Shown: positions 1-11,772 of the stretch, one piece after another | How the letters are laid out: each line of letters starts with the position of its first letter | Numbering within the stretch: the first letter of the stretch is position 1 | NCBI GenBank assembly: GCA_021229015.1 | Contig: CM037781.1 | Span: 63,794,227-63,858,226, forward strand | Source: Solen grandis | Lineage: Eukaryota > Mollusca > Bivalvia > Adapedonta > Solenidae | Length of the DNA: 64,000 nt | Direction of reading: 5' to 3' | The notes under the pieces: generated by a model | Databases searched by the model: none | Seen by the model: only the letters and a program-made list of their open reading frames with translations | What the model was told of the DNA's origin: nothing | Translations under genes and position numbers: made by a program

Positions 1-92
1 AGTGCATCCTATATATGAATATCTTATTCAGAAAATATTTAGAATACTTATGTTTTATCTCATGTATTATCACTTACAATTTTTATTTGCAG

Positions 93-209
93 ACATTGAT
101 GAATGCTCCAGAAACCCGTGCAAAAATGGAGGACAATGTCAAAACTCTGCGACATCTTATTTCACATGCACGTGCAATTCGATGTGGACTGGACCTACAT
201 GCAGTCTAG
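93..209 (+). CDS. EGF exon E1
   Basis: One calcium-binding-type EGF domain, 39 codons, phase 1-1. It follows a TTTGCAG acceptor and ends before GGTTTAT. It starts DIDEC, has six Cys, and shows the usual C-x-C and W-x-G near the end. Spacing between Cys3 and Cys4 is one residue longer than in E2-E10, so the hydroxylation motif is imperfect. This exon is the most diverged of the array and probably lies outside the recently amplified part. The 92 bases to its left are intron. Confidence 0.9.
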   Translation, partial: TLMNAPETRAKMEDNVKTLRHLISHARAIRCGLDLHAV

Positions 210-469
210 GTTTATTGCTTTTTTTCTTATTTTAAGTTCTGAACTGTTTCAATAAACATTTTACTCTTATCTTACATATGTAACTATTAAAGAAATCTTG
301 TTACACCTGTCAGCTCCATTGCAAGATAAGAAGGACCTGACATGGTTAAATATAACAGATATAAAAAAAAAGTTGTAATTCTTACACATATATTTAACAT
401 GTTTGTGTTTATGTGTGTGTGTGCTTTGTATACATGTACTTCACGTTGTGAGGTAGATATCTCGTACCT

Positions 470-715
470 CAGTTTGTATATATATATATATTTCAGTATT
501 AGGTAAGGGTTTTTGTTAGGGTTAGGGCTTTTTTTGTGTGTACTGTTTCCGTTTGGTTTGATTTTGGGGCTAAACTAATGGTTAGTTGCTAAGCTGAATT
601 ACATACCGAGGTAAACTTCAGTAAAATGTATTTCGCTATGACAACATTCTACCCATGTATAAACCGTAATAGCGAGGTATATGGAGTCACATGTGGGAGT
701 CACATGTGGGGTACA
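470..715 (+). repeat. Dispersed repeat copy (CGAGGTA family), intron 1
   Basis: Matches the reverse complement of 38310-38540 over about 200 bp. Shared strings include TGAATTACATA, AAAATGTA and GACAACAT. A TTAGGGTTAGGG-like stretch at 515-527 is part of it. The family is unknown to me. Confidence 0.55.
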
Positions 716-716
716 A

Positions 717-723
<7 letters not shown>

Positions 724-751
<28 letters not shown>
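724..751. repeat. (CT)n microsatellite
   Basis: A pure CT run within intron 1 of the EGF gene. Confidence 0.95.
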
Positions 752-754
<3 letters not shown>

Positions 755-918
755 CTAGCTTCTATGATCAAGTGGATATACTATATTCGTTTAGAAAACT
801 GTTAACAGGACTTATATTGTTGAGGTCAGGTGACACACACACACATTTTTTTTACAAACTCATGGTTACAAATATCTGCATGAAGTCTATGGTAATTAAG
901 ATCATGTTATTCCTTCAG

Positions 919-1032
919 ACGTGAATGAATGTGAAACTCAAGCGCCATGCGCACACGGAACCTGCAATAACCTTCCGGGCAGCTACAGTTGCACGTGCAG
1001 CGAGGGCTGGACTGGGGACGACTGCATCTATG
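919..1032 (+). CDS. EGF exon E2
   Basis: One EGF domain, 38 codons, phase 1-1, between a TCCTTCAG acceptor and a GTAAGC donor. It begins DVNEC, has six Cys, and contains the hydroxylation-type pattern C-N-N-x4-Y-x-C-x-C. It is unlike the E3/E4/E8/E9 and E5/E6/E7/E10 classes, so it represents a third exon type in the array. The intron before it carries a (CT)n microsatellite and a dispersed repeat copy. Confidence 0.92.
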
Positions 1033-1194
1033 GTAAGCATTAAGAGATATCATGATGAAATATATATTTATTCAAATATAATATACACATTGTTTTTGTG
1101 GTACCTTTCCGACAAACGAAAGTTTTGGGTTTGGCATATAGTCGTTCGGACGTCCGTATGTTTAGTTATTGGGTTTGACGTCCCGTTGACAGTA

Positions 1195-1285
1195 TTTCAG
1201 TAGTTTGGAGACTATGTCTTCTTGAAATAGATATATAGCTGCCACACTGCAGTATCACGCCGTAGATATGTGGCATGTAACTTGC
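1195..1285 (-). mobile_element. SINE family B fragment
   Basis: Contains GCTGCCACACTGCAGTATCA followed by CGCCGTAG, also found in the full SINE at 19845-20144. Only the 3' part of the element (minus orientation) is present, in intron 2. Confidence 0.6.
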
Positions 1286-1615
1286 AAACCCAATTCTATA
1301 CAAAGTCCCAAAACTCTTTTATCTGATTTATGGTTTTTATAGCAGACTAATATTATATTAATAGCAGGTGCTCAATTTATGAATGTTTTTATCCATTCCG
1401 CCAATTATACTCTTGATTTTGGAAACAGTGATAGAAATGGGTTTCTCTGACCAGAGTATGTTTCATTTTGATTTAGTAATAAAAATAGTTATGCAACTAT
1501 ATCTAGATGTCATGGAAACGTATCTATGTATAAAACGTTTGTAAGTTTTGATGTATGTTTCTTTGTTCTTTCTTTGAATATTACAATTGTTTATTTTTAT
1601 ATCTTGTTGCTTCAG

Positions 1616-1732
1616 ATGTGGATGAATGTGCCAGTAGTTCGTCTCCATGTGCAAACGGTATCTGCACTAATCTTCAGGGCGGCTTTGACTGCACGTGCAG
1701 CCAGGGCTGGACTGGAGCAGATTGTTCCTATG
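1616..1732 (+). CDS. EGF exon E3 (VDEC class)
   Basis: One EGF domain, 39 codons, phase 1-1, with a TGCTTCAG acceptor and a GTCAGT donor. It begins DVDEC, has six Cys and a hydroxylation-type C-T-N-x4-F-x-C-x-C pattern. It is nearly identical to E4 and E8. The main coding difference is Asp instead of Asn just before Cys4. The flanking introns are also homologous, so it arose by tandem genomic duplication and not retroposition. Confidence 0.95.
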
Positions 1733-2458
1733 GTCAGTATGATGCAGTTAAATGTAGTAATCTGTAATATAACGCAGTATTTTCCTACCTTATCTTAATG
1801 CTTATAACTGGTATAAATTCAATACACTTGCTTTGAAAATAAAATAAAAAAAGTAGTTAATGAAGAAAACGAGAAAAAAAAGTACATGTGCAGCGGCATT
1901 TGAAATCACACTCTGATACCGGGTATTACCAATCTTCTTGTGAAATTGTGTATAGAGAACGTACTCTGTATATGAGCTCATACTAAAAACAATGTCAATA
2001 TTGACAAGAAAAAATATGACTTCTTTTGCCTTAATTCGCTAACATGAGTGATATCAGCCTTATTGAGGGCATAGATGTCACTTGTTACCTTAACATCACT
2101 CGCATTCAAGATTTGACAACCTTTAATCATAACTGTTGCAAATCCAATCCTCTACAAATTGCAAATGAATCATCCATATTCGGCAAATATTGTTGTGTGA
2201 TATTTATTTGGCAAAACTCTTTTATCTGATTTTTCATAGCAGGATAATGTTTATATTTGTAGCAGGTGCTCAATGTATCGGTGTATGTTTCATTTTGATA
2301 AAGTATTATCTTAAAGTTATAATAAAAATAGTTATGCAACTATATCTAGATGTCATGGAAACGTATCTATGTATAAAACGTTTGTAAGTTTTCATGTATG
2401 TTTCTTTGTTTTTCCTTTGAATATTACAATTGTTTGTTTTTATATCTTGTTGCTTCAG

Positions 2459-2575
2459 ATGTGGATGAATGTGCCAGTAGTTCGTCTCCATGTGCAAACG
2501 GTATCTGCACTAATCTTCAGGGCGGCTTTAACTGCACGTGCAGCCAGGGCTGGACTGGAGCAGATTGCTCCTATG
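2459..2575 (+). CDS. EGF exon E4 (VDEC class)
   Basis: One EGF domain, 39 codons, phase 1-1, TGCTTCAG acceptor, GTCAGT donor. It encodes the same protein as E8, with one synonymous difference seen (TGC/TGT near the end). It is the first half of the E4-E5 block that recurs as E9-E10. Confidence 0.95.
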
Positions 2576-3329
2576 GTCAGTATGATGCAGTTAAATGTAG
2601 TAATCTGTAGTGTAACGCAGTATTTTCTCTACCTCATCTTAATGCTTATAAGTGGTATAAATTCAATACACTTGCTTTGAAAACAAAAATAGTTAATAAA
2701 ATAACAAGAAAAAAAAAGGAAACACATTTCATGTGCAGCGGCACTTTAAATCACACTACGATTCAGTTTAAAATTTACGAGAAAAAAATATGTTTTCGCA
2801 TATGTCTTAAGGTCAAAGCCTCAAATGAGGTTTAGTTATACCACACAATAATATATCTAATAAAAGAGTTCTGGAAATTTCGGAATCTTTAGTTCTTATG
2901 CGTGTTTTGAAACACACTGTGCTGTAAAATCTCGGACGTCTCCGAGTGCAAGGTGTGTTTCAGAAGTTCGTGGACTTTTGTTTTAAATTGGAACATATTT
3001 TGGTATACCGGAGTAGTAAAGATATTAAGAAAATTCACTATTGAAATATCCCTCGTGTGTTAAATTTTATGTTTGACGTTCTTGTGGGGTACAACTTGAG
3101 GTATCTTCCGCGTGAACATTTTTTTTCCTCAAGGACTTTTTGGGAAAGAAATTCACATAAAAACATTCGGCATAATAAAAAAAGGACTTGTTTCCACTAA
3201 CCCGATCGACCCTATTCTTTTGTACCGACCCTAAACTTTTTTTCGTAGCATTCGGCGTATTAATAGTGAAGGTGTCGGTTTTAGCTCTTTTTAAGATACG
3301 CGCGTGTTTTTCACCACTATGTTTTTCAG

Positions 3330-3440
3330 ATATTGACGAATGTTCAAACGATCCCTGCGAGAATGGCGACTGCACCAACGAGAATGGAGGTTTTACATGC
3401 ACTTGTAGTGACGGTTGGACGGGTGCCCTATGTAATGAAG
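3330..3440 (+). CDS. EGF exon E5 (DIDEC class)
   Basis: One EGF domain, 37 codons, phase 1-1, with a GTTTTTCAG acceptor and a GTGTGT donor. It begins DIDECSNDPC, has six Cys and the hydroxylation-type C-T-N-x4-F-x-C-x-C. Its 111 bases are identical to E10, about 6157 bp downstream, which points to a recent duplication or gene conversion. Confidence 0.95.
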
Positions 3441-5391
3441 GTGTGTGACAATCAACTATTTTAGAAAATCTTGATTTGAGCCGACATCTTTGATTGCTCA
3501 ATGTGCAGTGTTTTCTCTTTAACATACATGTGTTGAACATACCTAATTATGTAGTATTCACTATAGTTAAATACGAAAAGTTATAATATTTATGTTACAA
3601 GACGTATAGTGAGAATGAAAAGCGATTTATCATCATAAAAAGAAACAAGCTTGATTTTACGAAAGCGTAAAATGGCTGTCGAAAGAAAAAGAAAAAGCAA
3701 AAATTCCAGCGCATTATTCAAGCACTGGATGGGGCCACTACTGATCCCAGAATTATCTTGATTTAATATCTGAGTGTCTTCCATAAAACACGCCACAGCG
3801 CGCGCTGAAGAAAGGCTTGGTCATTTTCGAAAAAAAAAATCGTAACCATATTTTCGTCCTCAGCAAAACTCAATAATTTGAATTATAAATATTACGTATG
3901 TTGTGTTTCTTGAGGAATACATAATGTTTTGAGATATAGATCAGCAATGACATCTTGTAAAAAATTTTTTTAAAAAGGTAAAAATCGTGTTTTGTGACAA
4001 CGATTCAATTTGGATAAAAAGAAAAGAAAAACGTTTTAATTAAAAATAAAATATTTTAAGTTTTTATTTTAATTAGTGTAAACTTTAATAATATTTGTTT
4101 TGACAATATGTTATCACCACATGGAAGGACACCGGATATTTGTACTACAGTGTAAGTAACGCGGGAGAACGTTTTAAGCAACTGACCAAAAGGAATTTTT
4201 TTTTAAATTATTACAGTTCGAAGAATTTGACATATACTAACATATATATCATCCATAACAAGCTCTGCCGTCAATCAAACCTAACTTTTTCCGAGGAGGT
4301 TGCATGTACTTTATATACCGACATTTAGTGCCGGCAAAGTAAGTGTATCAGTCAATTTCATTTCCTTAGAAAAAGTTTAATATCAGTTTAATAATGACTT
4401 TCTTGTCTGATCAGTTCATATCCGCTAATATCTACACATTAATATGTAGATGTAACTTCTTAGTTTGATTCCAATCAACGGCACGACCTAGTTTATTTAT
4501 TTTTAAATTACGATGGCTTTAAAGTTGTTGACACATTATTTAGGCCATCGTACTTTAAAAAAATAAGGTTTTGTCGTTTGTTGGAATCAACAACAATAAG
4601 ACATATATTGATTGATATCTTTTTCGTTTCTGTAAGATGCATTTTTTTCATCGAGCGAATTTCGAGAATTGCATTCTCAAGAGTGGCAGGGCGAAGTTCA
4701 CGAGATAAAATAAAATATTGCATCTTCCATATTATATACATATACGATAATGCATGTCAGATTCTTAGAAACTTACCCTTTGGTCAAGTTGAATAAGACA
4801 TTCGTTCGCCTCACTTAGTATCAATATCCGCTGTATATCTCATACGGTGGACATTCAATGTTTGAACCAGCGGAGTAGTAAAGATATGAGAAGAATCCAC
4901 TCTTGAAAAACAAACCCAAAGGCTTGTATGTTAAATTTATGTTTGACGTCGTTGTGAGCTACAACTTGAGGTTTCTTTCACGTGAAAAGTTTTTGGTTTT
5001 TTTTTTACTCAAAGATTTTTTTTTTTTTTTTAGGAAATTCACATAAAAAAAATCATTATGCATAATAAAAAAGGTACTTGTTTCCACTAACCCGACAGAC
5101 CCTTTTTGCTTGTACCGACCCTTAACGGTTTTTTTTTCGTAGCATTCGGGTTATTACGGGTGCAAAACGCAGTTTTTCGTCAATTCCTCTTAAATATAAG
5201 GTAAACATGGAGAAAAGTTTAAAAAAAAAAAAAAATTCAGCCGACCTACCGATCAAATTTTTTGGAGATGTTAGTGGAAACAGGCAACTTTTTTTCGCGT
5301 TAATGGTAAAGATGTCTTCGTATTTAGCTCAAACAATTATAAGATGATGATGGTAATTTACGCGCGTGTTTTTCACCACTATGTTTTTCAG

Positions 5392-5502
5392 ATATTGACG
5401 AGTGTTCAAACGATCCCTGTGGGAATGGCGACTGCACCAACGAGAATGGAGGTTTTACGTGCACTTGTAGTGACGGTTGGACGGGTGCCCTATGTGATGA
5501 AG
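5392..5502 (+). CDS. EGF exon E6 (DIDEC class)
   Basis: One EGF domain, 37 codons, phase 1-1, GTTTTTCAG acceptor, GTGTGT donor. It differs from E5 by Glu to Gly after Cys2 and by Asp instead of Asn before the last Glu. Its flanking introns match those of E5 and E7, which places it in the same tandem series. Confidence 0.95.
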
Positions 5503-6961
5503 GTGTGTGACAACCAATTTTTTTTAGAAAATCTTGATTTGAGCATCTGATTACTTACTGCACAGCGTTTTCTCTTTAACTTACTTGTGTTGGATATAAC
5601 TAAATATGTACTATCCACTATAGTTTCATACGAAAAGTCATAATATATATGATTTCAAGATTTCAAGATTTATAGTGAGAATTAAAAAAAAAGGTATGAA
5701 TGAAATCTCAATAAAAAGAAACAAGCTTGATTTTAGCAACGTAAAATGGCTGACGAAAGGAAGGTAAAAAGCTAAAGATAGTCATTTCATGCAAAATTCC
5801 AGCGAATATTCAAGCACTGGATGGGGCCACTACTATCTCAGAATTATCTCAACTTAATATCTGAGTGCCTTTCCATAAAACACATCACAGTGCGCGCTGA
5901 AGAAATGCTTGGTCATTTCCGAAAAAAAAATCGTAACTATATTTTCGTCCTCAGAAAAACTCAATAATATGAATTATAACTATTATTACGCATGTTGTGT
6001 TTCTTGAGGAATAAATGTTTTGTGATATAGATCGGCAATGACATCTTGTGAATTTTTTTGAATTAAAAAGGTAAAAAACGTGTTTTGAGACAACGATTCA
6101 ATTTGGATAAAAAGAATTTTTTTTTTTTAATTAAAAACAAAATATTTTAAGTTTTCATTTTAATTAGTGTATAACTTTTATAATATTTGTTTTGACAATA
6201 TTCTTTCACCACATGGAAGCGACACCGGATATTTGTACTACGATGTAAGTATGAGTGGCGGGGTGAAGTTCGCGAGATAAAATAAAATATTGCATATTCA
6301 AAATTATATAGTATACAGTAGTGCATTTCAGATCCTTTGAAATAAAATACTAAAACTTACCCTTTGGTCAAGTTGCTTAAGATGTTCGTTGGCCTCTTTC
6401 AGTATCAATATCAGCTGTATATCCCATACGGTGGTCATACAATGATTGCACCAGCGGAGTAGTAAAGATATGAAGAAAATGCACTATTGAAATACGCCTC
6501 GTATGTTAAAATTATCTTTGACGTTGTTGTAAGCTACAACTTGGGGTATCTTTCACGTGAAAAGATTTTTATCAAGGTTTTTTTTTCGCTGTGAGGAAAT
6601 TCACATAGGAACATTCGGCGTAATAAAAAAGGTTATTGTTTCCCATAACCCGACAGACCCTGTTTTTTGTACCGACCCTTAACTTTTTTTTCGGAGCATT
6701 CGGGCTATTACGGATGCAAAACGCAGCTTTTCGTCAGTTCCTCTAAATAATTTAGGTAGGTAAAAATGGATAAAAGTTAAAAAGAAAATTCAGCCGACCT
6801 ACCGACCCTATGTTTTCGGAGATGTTAGTGGAAACAAACAACTGGATTCTTTTCGCGGTAATAGTCAAGATGTCTTCGGATTTAGCTCAAACAATTATAA
6901 GATGATGGGACTTTCAATGCAAGGTAATTTACGCACATGTTTTTCACCACTTTGTTTCCAG

Positions 6962-7072
6962 ATATTGACGAGTGTTCAAACGATCCCTGTGGGAATGGCG
7001 ACTGCACCAACGAGAATGGAGGTTTTACATGCACTTGTAGTGACGGTTGGACGGGTGCCCTATGTAACGTAG
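6962..7072 (+). CDS. EGF exon E7 (DIDEC class)
   Basis: One EGF domain, 37 codons, phase 1-1. The acceptor is TTTCCAG instead of TTTTCAG. The last codons are Asn-Val rather than Asn-Glu before the GTGTGT donor. Six Cys and the hydroxylation-type pattern are intact. Its downstream intron switches at about 7238 into the VDEC-class unit that carries E8. Confidence 0.94.
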   Translation: MLTSVQTIPVGMATAPTRMEVLHALVVTVGRVPYVT

Positions 7073-7757
7073 GTGTGTGACAACCAACTTTTTTTTTAGA
7101 AAATCTTGATTTGAGCATCTGATTACTTACTGCACAGCGTTTTCTCTTTAACTTACTTGTGTTGAATATACCTAATTATGTAGTATCCACTATAGTTTCA
7201 TACGAAAAGTTATAATATTTATGACTTCAAGATTTATAGTCTGTATATGAGCTCATACTAAAACAATGTCAATATTGATTAATTTACATGTATGGTCAAG
7301 AAAAAATATGACTTCTTTCGCCTTAGATCGCTAACATGAGTGATATCAGCCTAATTGAGGGCAAAGATGCCACTTGTTACCTTAACAACACTCGCATTCA
7401 AGATTTGACATTGTCAACCTTTAATCATAACTGTTGCAAATCCAATCCTCTACAAATTGCAAATGAATCATCCATGTTCTGCAAATATTTTTGTGTGATA
7501 TTTATTTGGCAAAACTCTTTTATCTGATTTTTCATAGCAGAATAATGTTTATATTTATAGCAGGTGCTCAATGTACCGGTGTATGTTTCATTTTGATAAA
7601 GTATTATCTTAAAGTTATAATAAAAAATAGTTATGCAACTATATCTAGATGTCATAGAAACGTATATATGTATAAAACGTTTGTAAGTTTTGATGTATGT
7701 TTCTTTGTTCTTTCTTTGAATATTAAAATTGTTTATTTTTATATCTTGTTGCTTCAG

Positions 7758-7874
7758 ATGTGGATGAATGTGCCAGTAGTTCGTCTCCATGTGCAAACGG
7801 TATCTGCACTAATCTTCAGGGCGGCTTTAACTGCACGTGCAGCCAGGGCTGGACTGGAGCAGATTGTTCCTATG
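7758..7874 (+). CDS. EGF exon E8 (VDEC class)
   Basis: One EGF domain, 39 codons, phase 1-1, TGCTTCAG acceptor, GTCAGT donor. It encodes the same protein as E4. The intron upstream from about 7238 is homologous to those before E4 and E9. Confidence 0.95.
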
Positions 7875-8615
7875 GTCAGTATGATGCAGTTAAATGTAGT
7901 AATCTGTAATATAACGCAGTATTTTCCTACCTTATCTTAATGATTATAACTGGTATAAATTCAATACACTTGCTTTGAAAATAAAATAAAAAAAGTAGTT
8001 AATGAAGAAAACGAGACAAAAAAGTACATGTGCAGTGGCATTTGAAATCACACTACGATACCGGGTATTACCAATCTTCTTGTGAAATGGTTTATAGAGA
8101 ACGTACTCTGTATATGAGCTTATACTTTAAACAATGTCAATACTGACTAATTTACATGTATGGTCAAGAAAAAATATGACTTCTTTCGCCTTAGATCGCT
8201 AACATGAGTGATATCAGCCTAATTGAGGGCATAGATGTCACTTGTTACCTTAATATCACTCGCATTCAAGATTTGACAACCTTTAATCACAACTGTTGCA
8301 AATCCAATCTTCTACAAATTGCATATGAATCATACATGTTCGGCAAATATTTTTGTGTGATATTTATTTGGCAAAACTCTTTTATCTGATTTTTCATAGC
8401 AGAATAATGTTTATATTTATAGCAGGTGCTCAATGTACCGGTGTATGTTTCATTTTGAATAAGTATTATCTTAAAGTTATAATAAAAAATAGTTATGCAA
8501 CTTATCTAGATGTCATGAAACTATTATGTATAAAACGTTTGTAAGTTTTGGTGTATGTTTCTTTGTTCTTTCTTTGAATATTACAATTGTTTATTTTTAT
8601 ATCTTGTTGCTTCAG

Positions 8616-8732
8616 ATGTGGATGAATGTTCCAGTAGTTTGTCTCCATGTGCAAACGGTATCTGCACTAATCTTCAGGGCGGCTTTAACTGCACGTGCAG
8701 CCAGGGCTGGACTGGAGCAGATTGTTCCTATG
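8616..8732 (+). CDS. EGF exon E9 (VDEC class)
   Basis: One EGF domain, 39 codons, phase 1-1. It differs from E4 and E8 by Ala to Ser just after Cys1 and Ser to Leu a few residues before Cys2. All six Cys are kept. It is the first half of the E9-E10 duplicate of E4-E5. Confidence 0.95.
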
Positions 8733-9486
8733 GTCAGTATGATGCAGTTAAATGTAGTAATCTGTAGTGTAACGCAGTATTTTCTCTACCTCATCTTAAT
8801 GCTTATAAGTGGTATAAATTCAATACACTTGCTTTGAAAACAAAAATAGTTAATAAAATAACAAGAAAAAAAAAGAGAAACACATTTCCTGTGCAGCGGC
8901 ACTTTAAATCATACTACGATTCAGTTTAAAATTTACGAGAAAAAAATATGTTTTCGCATATGTCTTAAGGTCAAAGCCTCAAAAGAGGTTTAGTTATGCC
9001 ACACAATAATATATCTAATAAAAGAGTTCTGGAAATTTCGGAATCTTTAGTTCTTATGCGTGTTTTGAAACACACTGTGCTATAAAATCTCGGACGTCTC
9101 CGAGTGCAAGGTGTGTTTCAAAAGTTCGTGGACTTTTGTTTTAAATTGGAACATCATTTTGATATACCGGAGTAGTAAAGATATGAAGAAAATTCACTAT
9201 TGAAATACCCCTCGTGTGTTAAATTTATGTTTGACGTTCTTGTGGGGTACAACTTGATGTATCTTTCGCGTGAACAGTTTTTTTTTTCTCAAGGACTTTT
9301 TGGGAAGAAATTCACATAGAAACATTCGACATAATAAAAAAGGTACTTGTTTCCACTAACCGATCGACACTATTCTTTTGTACCGACCCTAAACTTTTTT
9401 CGTAGCATTCGGCGTATTAATAGTGAAGGTATCGGAACAAGCCCTTTTTAAGATACGCGCGTGTTTTTCACCACTATGTTTTTCAG

Positions 9487-9597
9487 ATATTGACGAATGT
9501 TCAAACGATCCCTGCGAGAATGGCGACTGCACCAACGAGAATGGAGGTTTTACATGCACTTGTAGTGACGGTTGGACGGGTGCCCTATGTAATGAAG
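9487..9597 (+). CDS. EGF exon E10 (DIDEC class), last EGF exon
   Basis: One EGF domain, 37 codons, identical in sequence to E5. It ends in phase 1 before GTGTGT, which matches the phase 1 acceptor of E11 about 9.4 kb away. I saw no further EGF exon in the intervening intron. Confidence 0.95.
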
Positions 9598-10220
9598 GTG
9601 TGTGACAATCAACTATTTTAGAAAATCTTGATTTGAGCCGACATCTTTGATTGCTCACTGTGCAGTGTTTTCTCTTTACCATACATGTGTTGAACATACC
9701 TAATATGTAGTATCCACTGTAGTTAATACGAAAAGTTATAATATTTATGTTACAAGACGTATAGTGAGAATGAAAAGGGATTTATCATCATAAAAAGAAA
9801 CAAGCTTGCTTTTATGTAAGCGTAAAATGGCTGTCGAAAGAAAAAATTAAAAAGCAAAAATTTCCAGCTCATTATTCAAGCACTGGGTGGGGCCACTACT
9901 GATTCCAGAATTACTTTGACTTAATATCTTAGTGCCTCCCATAAAACACGCCACAGCGCGCTGAGGAAAGTATTGGTCAAATCGTAACTATATTTTCGTC
10001 CTTAGCAAAACTCAATAATTTGAATTATAAATATTATTACGTGAGTTGTGTTTCAAGAGGAATACGAAGTATTCTACATATACTACAGTGCATGTCAAAT
10101 TCTCAGATATAAAATACTAAAACATACCCTTTGGACAGGTTGCTTAAGATGTTCGTTCGCCTCACTCAGTATCAATATCCGGTGTATATCCCATACGGTG
10201 GTCATTTAATGTTTGCACAA

Positions 10221-11768
10221 GTGCTTTATTTTGGCTTGCGATCACGGCCGCAAGCCTTTTACCCGAATTTGTGATTCCGTCATTATTGTTTTCGTAACAT
10301 TTCGGACATGTTACATTTGACAGATAGCCGACCGAGACCATCCGTTTGTGTTATATGTGGGTTTCCCAAATTTTTAATGAATTGTGGGGAGGAACACAGG
10401 GGCTCGAAGTTCGATATGATTCGCCCCAGGCAACTTCAAGCCTCTGTGATCAGCATTTGGCTGATTGTTCTTGTACTCTGCTTTGATTTTTTTACAAAAT
10501 ACATACCCGGAAACCATTTATCATTATTATCTCAGTTGTTATATTGACCTTCACAGTTCAGTTTGTAACAATCAGCATATAACTTTTCGAAAAAAAAAAT
10601 ATGTCTGAAAACTTTTGATGCCATCTGTTCACATATACACACAGTATTAAGCAACACTTGCAAGCATGTGCCAACAATTCCTGAAATCTATATTTAAACT
10701 TTTCGGTAAGTTCATTTGACAGTACTTGGTTATCATACTTAGGCCAAGACTTGAACAAACACAGCTGGTGGTTAAACAACGACTGGTTAATGATATACGA
10801 GACAAGACTTCTTTTTAAAAGGAATTTTTATTTAATGTAAATGCTTTATAATTATACCGCAGTGAGATAGCTATAAGGTTTTTTAAAAAATAATATAAAA
10901 ATCGATTGCCAGTACTCGGCGGATCTGTTCATTTATTGTCAAAACCGTTATCTCTCTAATGATTTTGTTACAATGACCTCCATAATAAGTATTTTAATAG
11001 AATTGCTGTAAACTCTAGTTAATTATACTTGAGAAAGATGTATAGAGCAATCATTCAAACATTGACTGCCACACACTCGTAGAAGAGATATTTGACTCGA
11101 AGTAGGTCGTCTCTTGGTATATAATCCTTTCCCGTAGTACTATGTTTAACGAATTCACAAATGCATTTGTTTTTGATCCGGACGAAATGAAAGAAACACC
11201 ATAAGGGCTTTACAGGAACATGTGAGCTTAATTAATGTCAATTCAAATCATCAAACAGTTTTGAAGAAGACTTGTTTTGTAGATCGCATCATTGTCTTGA
11301 ATGATATACAGGTTCAGGGAATTTTTTAGGGCGATCTATTTAGTGCTGTCCTTTAATGTTATTCAATGTAACCTCTATTAAGCAAAGGCATTTTGTTTGT
11401 TATATAGCTTCGAAAATTTCGGATGGATTTCATTTTCACTCTTGATGTTGTTTTCCTTTGACCTTTGGTAAATAAATTGTATACTCATGTAGAAAAAAAA
11501 TTCTGGCCCTTTGGAGAGATGTTCAGGACATGTCCCGTTAATCTATTTGTATTTGTATCAATGTTCTCCCTGACTACTTCTTTGGGTTTCTAGATTGATC
11601 TTGATATTTTGGGCCCATTGTTTTCTTTTTTAAGTTAAACCACACTTCAAAATGTTATGCTTTATTGAAGACATCCAATCTGGTTCTTACTTACTGACTT
11701 CCTCCAATTGTTTTCTTATGCAACAACTGTCATAACAAACATTTCAATAACATACTGAACATTTATCT
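10221..11768. other. Intron E10-E11, part 1: nothing recognised
   Basis: AT-rich intron. Short open frames occur (for example 10308-10547, with a C-V-I-C-G string), but they lack splice context, repeats or a recognisable domain. The tandem EGF array homology ends near 10220. Confidence 0.5.
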
Positions 11769-11772
11769 TTAA

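Larger units (their letters stand above)
1290..10220 (+). repeat. Tandem genomic duplication array carrying EGF exons E3-E10
   Basis: Two unit types alternate with homologous introns. VDEC-type units lie at about 1290-1925 (E3), 1926-2740 (E4), 7238-8070 (E8) and 8071-8890 (E9). DIDEC-type units lie at about 2990-4150 (E5), 4850-6240 (E6), 6420-7237 (E7) and 9160-10220 (E10). E4 to E9 and E5 to E10 share the same 6157 bp offset, so the block containing E4-E5 was copied with almost no net indel. Intron marks such as the AACATGAGTGATATCAGCC string recur at 2041, 7333 and 8201. Boundaries are approximate. Confidence 0.85.

Noticed and set aside
2044..2229. Repeated open frame beginning MSDISLIEG before several VDEC exons
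   Set aside because: It recurs at 7336 and 8204 only because the introns were duplicated. It lies between splice sites and diverges without codon bias.
3067..3540. 157-codon minus-strand open frame opposite EGF exon E5
   Set aside because: It is the complement of a real exon. Similar shadows occur opposite E7 and E10.
10308..10547. Small zinc-binding protein gene (C-V-I-C-G string)
   Set aside because: No second finger, no splice context and no other support.
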